From Selenomonadaceae bacterium (GTDB lineage Bacteria > Bacillota > Negativicutes > Selenomonadales > Selenomonadaceae): 43,911 nucleotides of DNA. Position numbers and translations under genes: made by a program. Shown here one piece after another: positions 1 through 7,975 of the stretch; positions within the stretch are counted from its first letter, which is position 1; each line of letters begins with the position of its first letter. The notes under the pieces were generated by a model. It saw only the letters and a program-made list of their open reading frames with translations. It had not been told where the DNA came from and ran no database searches. The DNA lies in contig JAFSZS010000118.1 in NCBI GenBank assembly GCA_017455645.1, forward strand, positions 1 through 43,911. Reading direction: 5' to 3'.

Positions 1-360
1 CATTAAAGCCTTGCCGTCGCTGAAGTCAATGAAACGTGAAATTTGCTTTTTGAAACATTCGCAGTTGTGGTTAATAATTTCGTCAGTCAAAACTTTTCGT
101 AAATCTGAACGTCCGGAAGGGTCGCCGATTGTGCCCGTGCCGCCGCCAACAAGTGCAATAGGGCGATGTCCTGCGCGTTGCATGTGCGCCATTACCATTA
201 AAGCGATAAAATGTCCCGCGTGCAAACTGTCAGCCGTCGGGTCAAATCCAATATAAAAAGTTACGGATTTTTCGCCGAGCAACTTTCTAACTTCAGCTTC
301 GTCCGTGCACTGCGCAATAAAGCCGCGCTCCTTCAAAGTGTCAAAAACATTTTCTGCCAA
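1..360 (-). CDS. tyrS: Tyrosyl-tRNA synthetase, N-terminal part
   Basis: Attaches tyrosine to tRNA-Tyr in the cytoplasm. The first 120 codons are present; the gene runs off the left edge. The translation contains a class I synthetase signature, LHAGH (the HIGH box), preceded by IGFDPTADS and followed by [20 protein letters not shown], which is characteristic of TyrRS rather than TrpRS. The start is a TTG at 360 (reading [14 protein letters not shown]), chosen because an AAGGAG ribosome binding site lies about 7 bases upstream (368-375) and no ATG or GTG fits. The family is usually about 400 residues, so roughly 30 percent is visible. Identity is secure; only the TTG start is inferred. Confidence 0.93.
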   Translation of the reverse strand, partial: MAENVFDTLKERGFIAQCTDEAEVRKLLGEKSVTFYIGFDPTADSLHAGHFIALMVMAHMQRAGHRPIALVGGGTGTIGDPSGRSDLRKVLTDEIINHNCECFKKQISRFIDFSDGKALM

Positions 361-401
361 AAAAAATCGCTCCTTCAATAAGAAAAATTTTTTGCCGCAA
401 A

Positions 402-407
402 ATTATA
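402..407 (-). promoter_or_regulatory. -10 element upstream of tyrS
   Basis: On the minus strand the sequence reads TGTTATAAT, a perfect TATAAT with an extended TG, about 42 bases upstream of the tyrS TTG start. No good -35 hexamer is seen at 17 bases. The same extended -10 style recurs upstream of mutS, the 1061-residue J-like protein, the MetF-like gene and sstT. Confidence 0.5.
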
Positions 408-440
408 ACAGATTGTACACGAAAAATCACTTATTAGTTT

Positions 441-498
441 TAGGGAATAGGGAGTAGCCAATAGGGAGTAGTTTTTTATTCACTATTCACTATTCCCT
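441..498. repeat. Heptamer tandem repeat with inverted arms
   Basis: The left arm is built from TAGGGAA/TAGGGAG units (441-471) and the right arm from CACTATT/CTATTCCC units (481-498), so the two can pair. It lies between tyrS and the flavoprotein gene. The right arm overlaps the 3' end of the flavoprotein: its last residues (GNSE) and stop are encoded by the repeat. Related blocks occur at 7859, 33257, 37384 and 40882. Confidence 0.7.
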
Positions 499-1721
499 GC
501 GAAACTGCCCGCCGCGTTGCCCATTGCCCACGCCGCCTGCAAGTTAAAGCCGCCGGTATTGCCGTCAACGTCCAAAACTTCTCCGACAATAAATAAATTT
601 TCTACAATTTTTGATTCCATGGTTTTTGGGTTAATTTCTTTGACAGAAACGCCGCCCGCCGTTACAATCGCTTCAGAAATTGGGCGCGTTGCCGAAATTG
701 TAAGTGGCAAGCCGCGCAAAATTTCAATCAAGTTTTGACGCTCCAACTTTGTAATTTCGTCAACTTTTTTATTTTCGTCAATGTACGCCAAATCTAAAAT
801 TACGGGAATTAATTTTTGCGGCAAAAGTTCAATCATTGCGTTTTTAATTATTTTGCCCTTGAATTTTTCAAAGTCGCGCAGGATTCTTGCGTTGAGTTGC
901 TCCGGCGTCAACGCGGGCTTTAAATTTATCAGCAATTCCACAAATTTTTTGTCTGCCAAAAACCTTGCAACTTGTCGGCTTAAAGTTAAAATTATCGGTC
1001 CCGAAATTCCAAAGTGAGTAAAAAGCATTTCGCCAAAAATTTCAGCTGCAACTTTGTCATCTGCTTTTAAAGTTACGCGCACATTTTTTAGCGAAAGTCC
1101 CTGTAAATCTTGTACAAAATCTTCTTCAGTTTCAAGCGGTACAAGCGCGGGCAAAATTTCTGTTACGGTATGTCCCAAAATTTTTGCAAATTTAAATCCG
1201 TCGCCTGTTGAACCGGTTGCAGGGTACGACGCGCCGCCCGTTGCCAAAATTACCGCGTCACAATCAAAAAATTTTCCTTTGACTTCGACGCCCAAAACTT
1301 TTTTGTCATTGGCAATAATATTTTCAACGCGGGAATTTAAACGCACTTCAACGCCCAAATTTTCAAGTTTTTTAGTCAAAACTTCGATAACTTCAGCCGC
1401 GTTATCGCTTGCGGGAAAAATTCTGTTGCCGCGCTCAATTTTGGTTTCAAGCCCCAAACTTTCAAAAAAATTTACAGTGTCATTCGACGTAAAATTATTC
1501 AGCACGCTGTTTAAAAATTTGCCGTTGCCGGGGATATTTTTTATAATTTCTTGAGTATCGGCGGCGTTGGTAAGGTTGCAACGCCCTTTTCCCGTGATAC
1601 TTAATTTTCTGCCGAGGCGGTTATTTTTTTCAAACAAGATAACGCGTGCGCCGTTTTCAGCTGCGCGAATAGCCGCCATCATTCCCGCGGGACCACCGCC
1701 TATTATGATTATTTTTTTCAT
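483..1721 (-). CDS. NAD(P)/FAD-dependent oxidoreductase, HI0933/BaiN family
   Basis: A predicted soluble flavoprotein of 412 residues. The N-terminus MKKIIIIGGGPAGMMAA is a dinucleotide-binding Rossmann motif (GGGPAG) for FAD, followed by LFEKNNRLGRKLSITGKGRC, which is typical of the HI0933/YhiN/BaiN group (GRKLxxTGxGRCN). The second nucleotide-binding segment VILATGGASYPATGSTGDG and the C-terminal GGVSVKEINPKTMESK and GEVLDVDGNTGGFN also match. The start is the ATG at 1721, with GGAG 8 bases upstream; an upstream in-frame ATG at 1775 would add 18 unconserved residues and lacks a ribosome binding site. The biological substrate of most family members is unknown; BaiN of bile-acid bacteria is one characterised relative, but nothing here shows that activity. 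Confidence 0.88.
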   Translation of the reverse strand: MKKIIIIGGGPAGMMAAIRAAENGARVILFEKNNRLGRKLSITGKGRCNLTNAADTQEIIKNIPGNGKFLNSVLNNFTSNDTVNFFESLGLETKIERGNRIFPASDNAAEVIEVLTKKLENLGVEVRLNSRVENIIANDKKVLGVEVKGKFFDCDAVILATGGASYPATGSTGDGFKFAKILGHTVTEILPALVPLETEEDFVQDLQGLSLKNVRVTLKADDKVAAEIFGEMLFTHFGISGPIILTLSRQVARFLADKKFVELLINLKPALTPEQLNARILRDFEKFKGKIIKNAMIELLPQKLIPVILDLAYIDENKKVDEITKLERQNLIEILRGLPLTISATRPISEAIVTAGGVSVKEINPKTMESKIVENLFIVGEVLDVDGNTGGFNLQAAWAMGNAAGSFAGNSE

Positions 1722-1785
1722 TTCAATTACTCCAAAATTTTTTATAGTTGTAACATAACGGCAAATAATTTTCAATCAAAAATTC

Positions 1786-1814
1786 TTGTCTAAAAAATTT
1801 CGCTGTGTTAAACT
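1786..1814 (+). promoter_or_regulatory. Candidate sigma-A promoter for the fliH-like/queH pair
   Basis: TTGTCT (1786-1791) and TAAACT (1809-1814) are separated by exactly 17 bases and lie about 30 bases upstream of the fliH-like start. It is the only plausible promoter between the divergent flavoprotein gene and this operon. Confidence 0.5.
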
Positions 1815-1844
1815 TTCAAAAAAATTAAAAGCGAAGTGAAATTT

Positions 1845-2729
1845 ATGTGGGGAAATAAAATCCTGAAGTACGCGCAGTACACCGAGCCGGTTGTGATTGA
1901 GGCAATTTCACCGGCGCAAAAAAAAGCCGCGGCAATTTTGGAAGAAAACGCGCTACACGTTATGTCAGTGGCTGAAGCTGAAGCCAAAAGAATTGTTTCA
2001 GAGGCAAAATCAGAATCCGAAATACTTTTGGAAGAATCTTACAGGCGTTCACGTGAAGCCGAAGAAAAATTGCAAGAGGCAGATTTTCAATCAAAACTTT
2101 TGATAAAGAAAACGCAGGACGAGTGCGAGCAAATAATTTCAGATACAAAAAAGCAAGCCGCCGAAGACGCTAAACAAACTTTGGCGCGGGCGCACGACGA
2201 AGGCAACAAACAAGGCTACGCTGAAGGTTACAAAGACGGCGTTAAGCAGGGGCGTACCGACGGCGAAAAAGCTATAAGAAAAGAAATGAAGGCGACAATC
2301 AATCAAGCCAACGCCAAGGCAGAAAAAACAATTCAAGACGCCAAAACTCAAACTGCAGAATATTTTGTTCGCGCAGAAGATGACATTGTAAAAGTTGTAA
2401 TGCAGGCGATTGAAAAAATTATCCCTCAACATTTTTTGGACGCGCCGCAAGTAATTTTGCCGGTTGTTAGAGAGGCGATTAACTACGTGCGAGATCAAAA
2501 AGAAGTCAAAATTCACGTCGAGCCGGAAAGTTACGACTTGGTTTTAATGGCGCGCAGTGAATTTCAATCAATGCTTACCGACGGCACGTCAATTTTGGAA
2601 GTTGTTTCAGATGACGCGCTGAAACCGGGCGATGTAGTCATTGAAACGCCCAACGGCGGAGTTGACGCCCGCCTTTCAACTCAACTTGAACTGATGAAGG
2701 ACGCAATTAAATCGGTACTGCAAAGATGA
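1845..2729 (+). CDS. FliH/SctL-like stator protein (orphan)
   Basis: In flagellar and type III systems FliH/SctL binds the export ATPase FliI as a dimeric stalk. This 294-residue protein has a long charged helical region (about 20-190) rich in Ala, Glu and Lys. It includes a run of glycines every four residues (EGNKQGYAEGYKDGVKQGRT), the GxxxG pattern known from FliH. The C-terminal globular region ends with GDVVIETPNGGVDARLSTQL, which matches the FliH consensus in which a Val-Ile-Glu strand precedes VDAxLxTQLE. ATG at 1845 is preferred over GTG at 1836 on spacing from a weak GCGAAG; the two differ by three residues. It overlaps queH by 4 bases (ATGA), so they are translationally coupled. No other flagellar or secretion gene is nearby. 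V/A-ATPase subunit E is the alternative, but the C-terminus favours FliH. Confidence 0.72.
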   Translation: MWGNKILKYAQYTEPVVIEAISPAQKKAAAILEENALHVMSVAEAEAKRIVSEAKSESEILLEESYRRSREAEEKLQEADFQSKLLIKKTQDECEQIISDTKKQAAEDAKQTLARAHDEGNKQGYAEGYKDGVKQGRTDGEKAIRKEMKATINQANAKAEKTIQDAKTQTAEYFVRAEDDIVKVVMQAIEKIIPQHFLDAPQVILPVVREAINYVRDQKEVKIHVEPESYDLVLMARSEFQSMLTDGTSILEVVSDDALKPGDVVIETPNGGVDARLSTQLELMKDAIKSVLQR

Positions 2730-3340
2730 AAATTTTAATGCATATGTGTTGCGGACCTTGTTCCTGTTATCCTACCGAAAAACTGCGCGAGGAAGGTTTT
2801 GAGCCGGTAGGATTTTTTTTCAATCCAAACATTCACCCCTACCAAGAATGGCGAAAAAGACTTCGGGCGGCGCGGGAATTTGCCGAAAAAGTCAACATTA
2901 AATTTTTTGCAGAAAATCATTACGGCTTGCGGGATTTTTTACAAAAAATTTCAAGCGTTGTCGGCGGCGTTAATGACGAAGATACTTTTAAATTTGCGGA
3001 CGGTTTTCATAAGCGTTGCAAAATTTGTTATTGGTGGCGATTGAGTGAAACTGCGAAATTTGCGGCTGAAAATAATTTTGAAATTTTCACGTCAACACTT
3101 TTTTACAGCGTACACCAGAATCACGAACTTATGAAACAAATTGCCGAGCGTTGCGCCCAAAATTACGGCGTCAAATTTTTTTATGAAGATTTTCGCGCAG
3201 GTTGGCAACGCGGGATTGATTTAAGTTTGGAATTGGAACTTTACCGGCAAAATTATTGCGGCTGCATTTTCAGCGAAGAGGAACGTTTCAGTAAAGAAAT
3301 TAAACACTTGCGAAAAAATATTTCTGCGCAAAATTTTTAG
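2726..3340 (+). CDS. queH: Epoxyqueuosine reductase QueH
   Basis: Converts epoxyqueuosine to queuosine in the wobble position of GUN tRNAs, the non-cobalamin alternative to QueG. The 204-residue protein begins MKILMHMCCGPCSCYP, with the vicinal-cysteine motif of the DUF208/QueH family that binds metal or an iron-sulfur cluster. Further cysteines are in CKICYWWR (about residue 97) and YCGCIF near the C-terminus. The order and spacing match the family, and the length is normal (180-220). It starts on an ATG overlapping the stop of the fliH-like gene, with no independent ribosome binding site, so it probably depends on coupling. Other queuosine genes are not in the window. Confidence 0.92.
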   Translation: MKILMHMCCGPCSCYPTEKLREEGFEPVGFFFNPNIHPYQEWRKRLRAAREFAEKVNIKFFAENHYGLRDFLQKISSVVGGVNDEDTFKFADGFHKRCKICYWWRLSETAKFAAENNFEIFTSTLFYSVHQNHELMKQIAERCAQNYGVKFFYEDFRAGWQRGIDLSLELELYRQNYCGCIFSEEERFSKEIKHLRKNISAQNF

Positions 3341-3349
3341 TGCTATAAT
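3341..3349 (+). promoter_or_regulatory. Extended -10 element for mutS
   Basis: TGCTATAAT begins immediately after the queH stop and lies about 30 bases upstream of the mutS TTG start. The hexamer 17 bases upstream (TTTCTG) is a weak -35, as is usual for extended -10 promoters. Confidence 0.55.
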
Positions 3350-3377
3350 AATTTTAAAATTAAAAAGAGTTGATTAT

Positions 3378-5939
3378 TTGAACGAAAAAAATTTAACTCC
3401 TATGATGGAGCAATATTTAAGGGAAAAAAAGAAAAATCAAGACGCGCTGTTATTTTTCCGGCTGGGCGATTTTTTTGAAATGTTTTTTGACGATGCCAAA
3501 ATTGCCTCTGCTGAACTCGGCTTGACAATGACGCACCGGCAATCTACGCCAATGTGCGGCGTACCTGCGCACGCTGTAGAAAATTATCTTCAAAAATTGG
3601 TAAACAAAGGCTACCGCGTGGCAATCGTTGACCAAGTAGGCGACCCAAAAGCCAAAGGTTTAACAGACCGTGAACTTACAAAAATTGTTACGCCCGGCAC
3701 AATTTTAACCGACGACGCCTTGACTGACGCCAATAACAATTATCTTGCGCTTGTGTACGAAAACGGCGGCGAAATTGCCTTTGCCTGCGCCGACGTTTCT
3801 ACCGGCGAAATTTTTTATTGCCTGTATGAAGGAAAAGACCGCGTGCAAAATCTTTGTGACGAATTGTACAGATTGACGCCGCACGAAATTTTGACTAACG
3901 AAAATTTAACTTTTGCCGACAAATTAAAATCTTTCGTCAAATTAAAATTGGGTAATTGCACTTTTACGAATTTTGACGCCGAAGAAAAATCTGATTTTTT
4001 AAGTAAACATTTTGAAGAAAAAGATTTTCCCGTTTCAGAAAACGCCGCCGCCGCCGTTGAATTTTTGCTGAATTATTTACATAAAACCGTTCGCACAGAT
4101 TTAAATCACTTGTCAAAGTTGACGCGGCTGGATTTAAGCAGTCATTTAATTTTAGATTCAAATACTTTAAGAAATTTGGAAATTGTACGTAACCTGCGCG
4201 ACGGCTCCAAAAAAGATACACTGTTTGCAATTCTGGATTATACAAAAACGCCGCTCGGCAACAGACTTTTGCGCCGCTGGTTAGAAAGTCCGCTCGTTGA
4301 TATTACGGCAATTAATCGCAGGCTTAACGCGGTTGACGAACTTTTCAAAAATTTTACACTGCGAAAAAATCTTCAGGAAAGTTTGAAAGAAATTCGCGAC
4401 CTTGAAAGGTTAATGACGAAAATTGAAATTGGAAGTGCAAACGCAAGGGATTTAACTGCCTTAAAAATTTCCCTGCGCGTCCTTCCCAAAATTAAATCTG
4501 CAATGGAAAATATTTCTTCGGATATTTTGAAGGCGTGCCGCGACGGCTTGAAAGATTATTCAGAAGAAGTTGATTTAATCGAACGCGCAATTTCTGAAGA
4601 CGCGCCGCTTACAATTCGTGACGGCGGGATTATCAACCGCGGGTACAGTGACGAACTCGACGAATACAGAAAAATTTCAACTGACAGCCGCGGCTTTTTG
4701 CAGGAATTTGAAGAACGGGAAAAATCTAAAACCGGTATTCGCTCCTTGAAAGTCGGCTACAACAGAATTTTTGGCTACTATATCGAAGTTCGACACAGCG
4801 GCGCAGATAAAATTCCCGACAACTACATTAGAAAACAAACTTTGGCAAATGCTGAAAGATACATTACGCAGGAACTTAAAGACTTTGAAATTAAAATTCT
4901 CGGCGCACAAGAAAAAATTGTTACGCTGGAATATAATATTTTTTGCCTTGTTCGTGACAAAATTAAAAATTGCCTCGCGCAGATTCAAGATACCGCCAAA
5001 AGAATTGCCCTGCTTGACGCGGTTGCAAGTTTGGCTGAAGCGGCAACTCAAAATAATTACGTGCGCCCGGATTTAAACATTGAAGGCAAAATTGAAATTA
5101 AAGACGGGCGTCATCCACTCGTTGAAAAAATTTTGTCGAACAGTCTTTTTGTTCCGAATGATACAAATTTAAATCCTGCGCGAAACGAAATTATGATTAT
5201 AACCGGTCCGAATATGGCGGGAAAATCTACGTACATGCGGCAAGTTGCGTTGATAATGTTAATGGCGCAAGTCGGCAGTTTTATTCCCGCAGCGCGTGCA
5301 AATATTTCGCCGGTTGACAGAATTTTTACAAGGATTGGCGCAAGTGATGATTTAGTCAGCGGGCAGTCAACTTTTATGGTTGAAATGAATGAAGTCGCAC
5401 AGATTTTAAAATACGCCACGAATCGCAGTTTGATAATTTTGGACGAAGTCGGGCGCGGCACTTCAACTTTCGACGGTATGAGTATCGCCCGCGCTGTCAT
5501 TGAATACATTGATAAAAAAATTCACGCCAAAACACTTTTTGCAACGCACTACCACGAATTAACAGACCTTGCCGACAATTCCACCAATATTGAAAATTTT
5601 TGCACGGCGGTTAAAGAGCGCGGCAACGAAATTATTTTTTTGCGCAGAATTACGCCGGGCGGCGCGGATAAATCTTACGGTATTCAAGCTGCAAAATTGG
5701 CGGGCTTGCCAAATGCAGTTATGAAACGCGCCGGAGAAATTTTAACCGCGCTTGAAAATGCCGAGCCGGTAAAATCTGCGCCCGTGCAAAAAAAGCCCGC
5801 GCCTTCTCAAAGTTTATTTGTATCGCAAGGCTTACAGGAACTTTTGAAAGTTGACATTACAACCTTAACGCCGATTGAGGCTTTGAATATGTTGTACAAA
5901 TTACAGGCGGCGGCTAAGGCTGAAACCGGCAATATTTGA
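3378..5939 (+). CDS. mutS: DNA mismatch repair protein MutS
   Basis: Recognises mismatches and small loops and couples ATP binding to MutL recruitment. The 853-residue protein has the mismatch-recognition domain with the Phe-X-Glu motif (FRLGDFFEMFF, near residue 35), the connector, lever and clamp domains (about 120-560), and the ATPase with Walker A GPNMAGKST, the STFMVEM segment, Walker B LIILDEVGRGTSTFDG and the ATHYHEL histidine switch. The tail holds SQSLFV, resembling a sliding-clamp binding motif, and LTPIEALNMLYKLQ, the conserved C-terminal oligomerisation helix. TTG at 3378 is the likely start; ATG at 3402 is possible. No mutL is adjacent. Its last 67 codons are repeated twice downstream. 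Confidence 0.97.
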   Translation: MNEKNLTPMMEQYLREKKKNQDALLFFRLGDFFEMFFDDAKIASAELGLTMTHRQSTPMCGVPAHAVENYLQKLVNKGYRVAIVDQVGDPKAKGLTDRELTKIVTPGTILTDDALTDANNNYLALVYENGGEIAFACADVSTGEIFYCLYEGKDRVQNLCDELYRLTPHEILTNENLTFADKLKSFVKLKLGNCTFTNFDAEEKSDFLSKHFEEKDFPVSENAAAAVEFLLNYLHKTVRTDLNHLSKLTRLDLSSHLILDSNTLRNLEIVRNLRDGSKKDTLFAILDYTKTPLGNRLLRRWLESPLVDITAINRRLNAVDELFKNFTLRKNLQESLKEIRDLERLMTKIEIGSANARDLTALKISLRVLPKIKSAMENISSDILKACRDGLKDYSEEVDLIERAISEDAPLTIRDGGIINRGYSDELDEYRKISTDSRGFLQEFEEREKSKTGIRSLKVGYNRIFGYYIEVRHSGADKIPDNYIRKQTLANAERYITQELKDFEIKILGAQEKIVTLEYNIFCLVRDKIKNCLAQIQDTAKRIALLDAVASLAEAATQNNYVRPDLNIEGKIEIKDGRHPLVEKILSNSLFVPNDTNLNPARNEIMIITGPNMAGKSTYMRQVALIMLMAQVGSFIPAARANISPVDRIFTRIGASDDLVSGQSTFMVEMNEVAQILKYATNRSLIILDEVGRGTSTFDGMSIARAVIEYIDKKIHAKTLFATHYHELTDLADNSTNIENFCTAVKERGNEIIFLRRITPGGADKSYGIQAAKLAGLPNAVMKRAGEILTALENAEPVKSAPVQKKPAPSQSLFVSQGLQELLKVDITTLTPIEALNMLYKLQAAAKAETGNI

Positions 5940-6169
5940 CACTTCAATTTATTTTAGCTACCATACAAATTTTAACCGCGCTTGAAAATTCCGCGCCTGT
6001 AAAATCTGCGCCCGTGCAAAAAAAGCCCGCGCCTTCTCAAAGTTTATTTGTATCGCAAGGCTTGCAGGAACTTTTGAAGGTTGACATTATAACTTTAACG
6101 CCGATTGAAGCTTTGAATATGTTGTACAAATTGCAGGCGACGGCTAAGGCTGAAACGGGCAATATTTGA
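5936..6169 (+). pseudogene. Duplicated MutS C-terminal tail, copy 2
   Basis: A 77-codon open frame that begins on a TTG overlapping the mutS stop. The first 13 residues come from the spacer and the rest repeat the MutS tail, from ALENSAPVK to AETGNI. The clamp-motif-like SQSLFV and the TPIEALNMLYKLQ helix are intact. There are a few replacements relative to MutS (Ala to Ser, Glu to Ala, Thr to Ile, Ala to Thr) and many silent changes. There is no separate ribosome binding site; expression would need reinitiation at TTGA. It is most simply a duplication relic, although the frame has stayed open. Confidence 0.55.
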
Positions 6170-6399
6170 CACTTCAAAATATTTTAACTATCATACAGAT
6201 TTTAACTTCGCTTGAAAATTCCGAGCCGGTAAAATCTGCGCCTGTACAAAAAAAGCCCGCGCCTTCTCAAAGTTTGTTTGTATCGCAAGGCTTGCAGGAA
6301 CTTTTGAAAATTGACATTACAACTTTAACGCCGATTGAAGCTTTGAATATGTTGTACAAATTGCAGGCGGCGGCTAAGGCTGAAACCGGCAATATTTGA
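6166..6399 (+). pseudogene. Duplicated MutS C-terminal tail, copy 3
   Basis: A second 77-codon open frame with the same architecture, starting at a TTG that overlaps the stop of copy 2. Compared with MutS it keeps the Glu-Pro-Val segment, SQSLFV and TPIEALNMLYKLQAAAK, with Ala to Ser and Val to Ile changes; most other differences are synonymous. The last TTGA (6396) opens into 20 codons that read in frame into the aminopeptidase, whose own ATG has a strong ribosome binding site. Function is unknown. Confidence 0.55.
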
Positions 6400-6455
6400 C
6401 ACTTCAAACTATTTTAATTATCATACAAACAATTTTTTTGAAAGGAAGTTTTAAA

Positions 6456-7856
6456 ATGGCTGACAAAGAAAAAAAGCCTTCAATTTGGAGCAAGTACACT
6501 GACGAAGATAAAAAAAATCTTGAGGAACTTAACAAAAATTACATTGACTTTTTAAGCGTCTGCAAGACCGAGCGTGAAAGCGTCGAATTTGCGATTGAAC
6601 AAGCTGAAAAATTCGGCTATAAAAATCTGCGCGAAGTTATTGCTAATCGTCAACGCCTCAACGCGGGCGATAAAGTTTATTATGCTTTTATGAATAAGTC
6701 GCTGGTAATGTTTCAAATCGGCAGTGAACCTATTCAAAACGGCTTAAAAATTTTGGGAGCGCACATTGACACTTGCCACCTTGACTTGAAACAAAATCCG
6801 CTTTACGAAGACGGCGGGCTTGCTTACCTTGACACTCACTATTACGGCGGAATTAAAAAATATCAATGGGTAACTTTGCCGCTTGCAATGCACGGCGTCG
6901 TTATCAAAAAAGACGGCACTACCATAAAAATTAATATCGGCGAAAATTCCGACGACCCCGTTTTTTGCGTTACAGATTTATTAATTCACCTCGCGCAGGA
7001 ACAAATGAAGAAAGACGCCACAAAAGTTGTTGAGGGCGAAAATTTAGATATTCTTGTTGGAAATTACCCGCTTAAAGACGAAAAAGAAAAAGAATCAGTC
7101 AAAGAGGGCGTTTTAAAAATTCTCAAAGACAATTACAATATTGAGCCTGAAGATTTTATGTCAGCCGAATTGCAACTTGTACCGGCGGGCAGGGCGCGTG
7201 AACTCGGTATTGATAAAAGTATGGTTTTGGCTTACGGGCACGATGACAGGGTTTGCTCCTACACTTCGCTTGTTGCAATGTTGGAAATTGCCAATGAAAA
7301 TCTTGACAAAACTGCTTGCTGTCTTTTGGTTGACAAGGAAGAAATTGGAAGTTACGGCGCAACAGGTATGCAGTCAAAGTTTTTTGAAAATGCACTTGCC
7401 GAAGTTATGAATGCTTGCGGGCAATATACAGAATTGGGAATGCGCCGCGCCTTGCAAAATTCTTTTATGTTAAGTTCGGACGTTTCCAGCGCGTTTGATG
7501 CACTGTACGCCGCTGCTTACGATAAGAAAAATGTTGCATATTTGGGAAAAGGTATGGTTTTCAACAAATTTACCGGCAGCCGCGGAAAATCCGGTGCAAG
7601 TGAAGCCAATGCTGAATTTGTCGGCAAACTGCGCGCTATTCTCGATAAAAATAATGTAGGTTACCAATTTTCAGAATTAGGCAAGGTCGACTTGGGCGGC
7701 GGCGGTACAATCGCTCATATTATGGCGGTTTACGGTATGGAAGTTATCGACAGCGGCGTTGCAGTTTTGTCAATGCATGCGCCTTGGGAAGCCGTCAGCA
7801 AAATTGACGTCTACGAAACTAAAAAGGGCTATGTTGCTTTTCTTAAGGAAATTTGA
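6456..7856 (+). CDS. M18 family aminopeptidase
   Basis: A cytoplasmic di-zinc aminopeptidase that removes N-terminal residues, often acidic ones in this family. The 466 residues include LGAHIDTCHLDLK (first zinc His/Asp), AYGHDDRVCSYTSL (bridging Asp), LLVDKEEIGSYGATGMQS (catalytic Glu pair), SSDVSSAFD and a C-terminal GGGGTIAHIMA with VLSMHAPWE (last zinc His). These match the bacterial M18 order. The ATG at 6456 is preceded by AAGGAAG at 6441-6447; an in-frame extension to the TTG at 6396 belongs to the mutS-tail repeat. The length is typical (430-470). It is separated from murD by a simple-sequence block. Confidence 0.93.
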   Translation: MADKEKKPSIWSKYTDEDKKNLEELNKNYIDFLSVCKTERESVEFAIEQAEKFGYKNLREVIANRQRLNAGDKVYYAFMNKSLVMFQIGSEPIQNGLKILGAHIDTCHLDLKQNPLYEDGGLAYLDTHYYGGIKKYQWVTLPLAMHGVVIKKDGTTIKINIGENSDDPVFCVTDLLIHLAQEQMKKDATKVVEGENLDILVGNYPLKDEKEKESVKEGVLKILKDNYNIEPEDFMSAELQLVPAGRARELGIDKSMVLAYGHDDRVCSYTSLVAMLEIANENLDKTACCLLVDKEEIGSYGATGMQSKFFENALAEVMNACGQYTELGMRRALQNSFMLSSDVSSAFDALYAAAYDKKNVAYLGKGMVFNKFTGSRGKSGASEANAEFVGKLRAILDKNNVGYQFSELGKVDLGGGGTIAHIMAVYGMEVIDSGVAVLSMHAPWEAVSKIDVYETKKGYVAFLKEI

Positions 7857-7858
7857 TT

Positions 7859-7956
7859 TTAGGGTTCCAGGGATAAAGGGTCATAGGGGGCTAGGGAAAA
7901 TTTTCAAGTCCCTATATCCCTATTTCCCTATATCCCTATATCCCTATATCCCTAAA
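7859..7956. repeat. CCCTATAT simple-sequence block with opposing AGGG arm
   Basis: The left part has irregular AGGG units (7859-7897). The right part has about six copies of an 8 bp unit, CCCTATAT, with small variations (7909-7955). The arms are roughly complementary. It lies between the aminopeptidase and murD and resembles the 7 bp blocks elsewhere in the window with a longer unit. Confidence 0.75.
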
Positions 7957-7975
7957 TTCTGCGAAGGGGAATTTT

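Larger units (their letters stand above)
5737..6426 (+). repeat. Tandem triplication of the mutS 3' end (3 x 230 bp)
   Basis: Three head-to-tail units of 230 bases: about 5737-5966, 5967-6196 and 6197-6426. The first is the true mutS 3' end plus the spacer; the others repeat codons for the MutS tail and the same spacer. The spacer of unit 3 leads into the M18 aminopeptidase ribosome binding site, so the ancestral order was mutS-spacer-aminopeptidase. The copies differ at scattered, mostly third-position sites. A length of 230 (3n+2) moves each copy into a new frame, and each stop TGA overlaps a TTG (TTGA). Confidence 0.95.

Noticed and set aside
1054-1554. A 166-codon open frame on the plus strand inside the flavoprotein gene
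   Set aside because: It is the antisense shadow of a well supported gene, with no ribosome binding site and a Ser/Pro/Lys composition typical of antisense reading.
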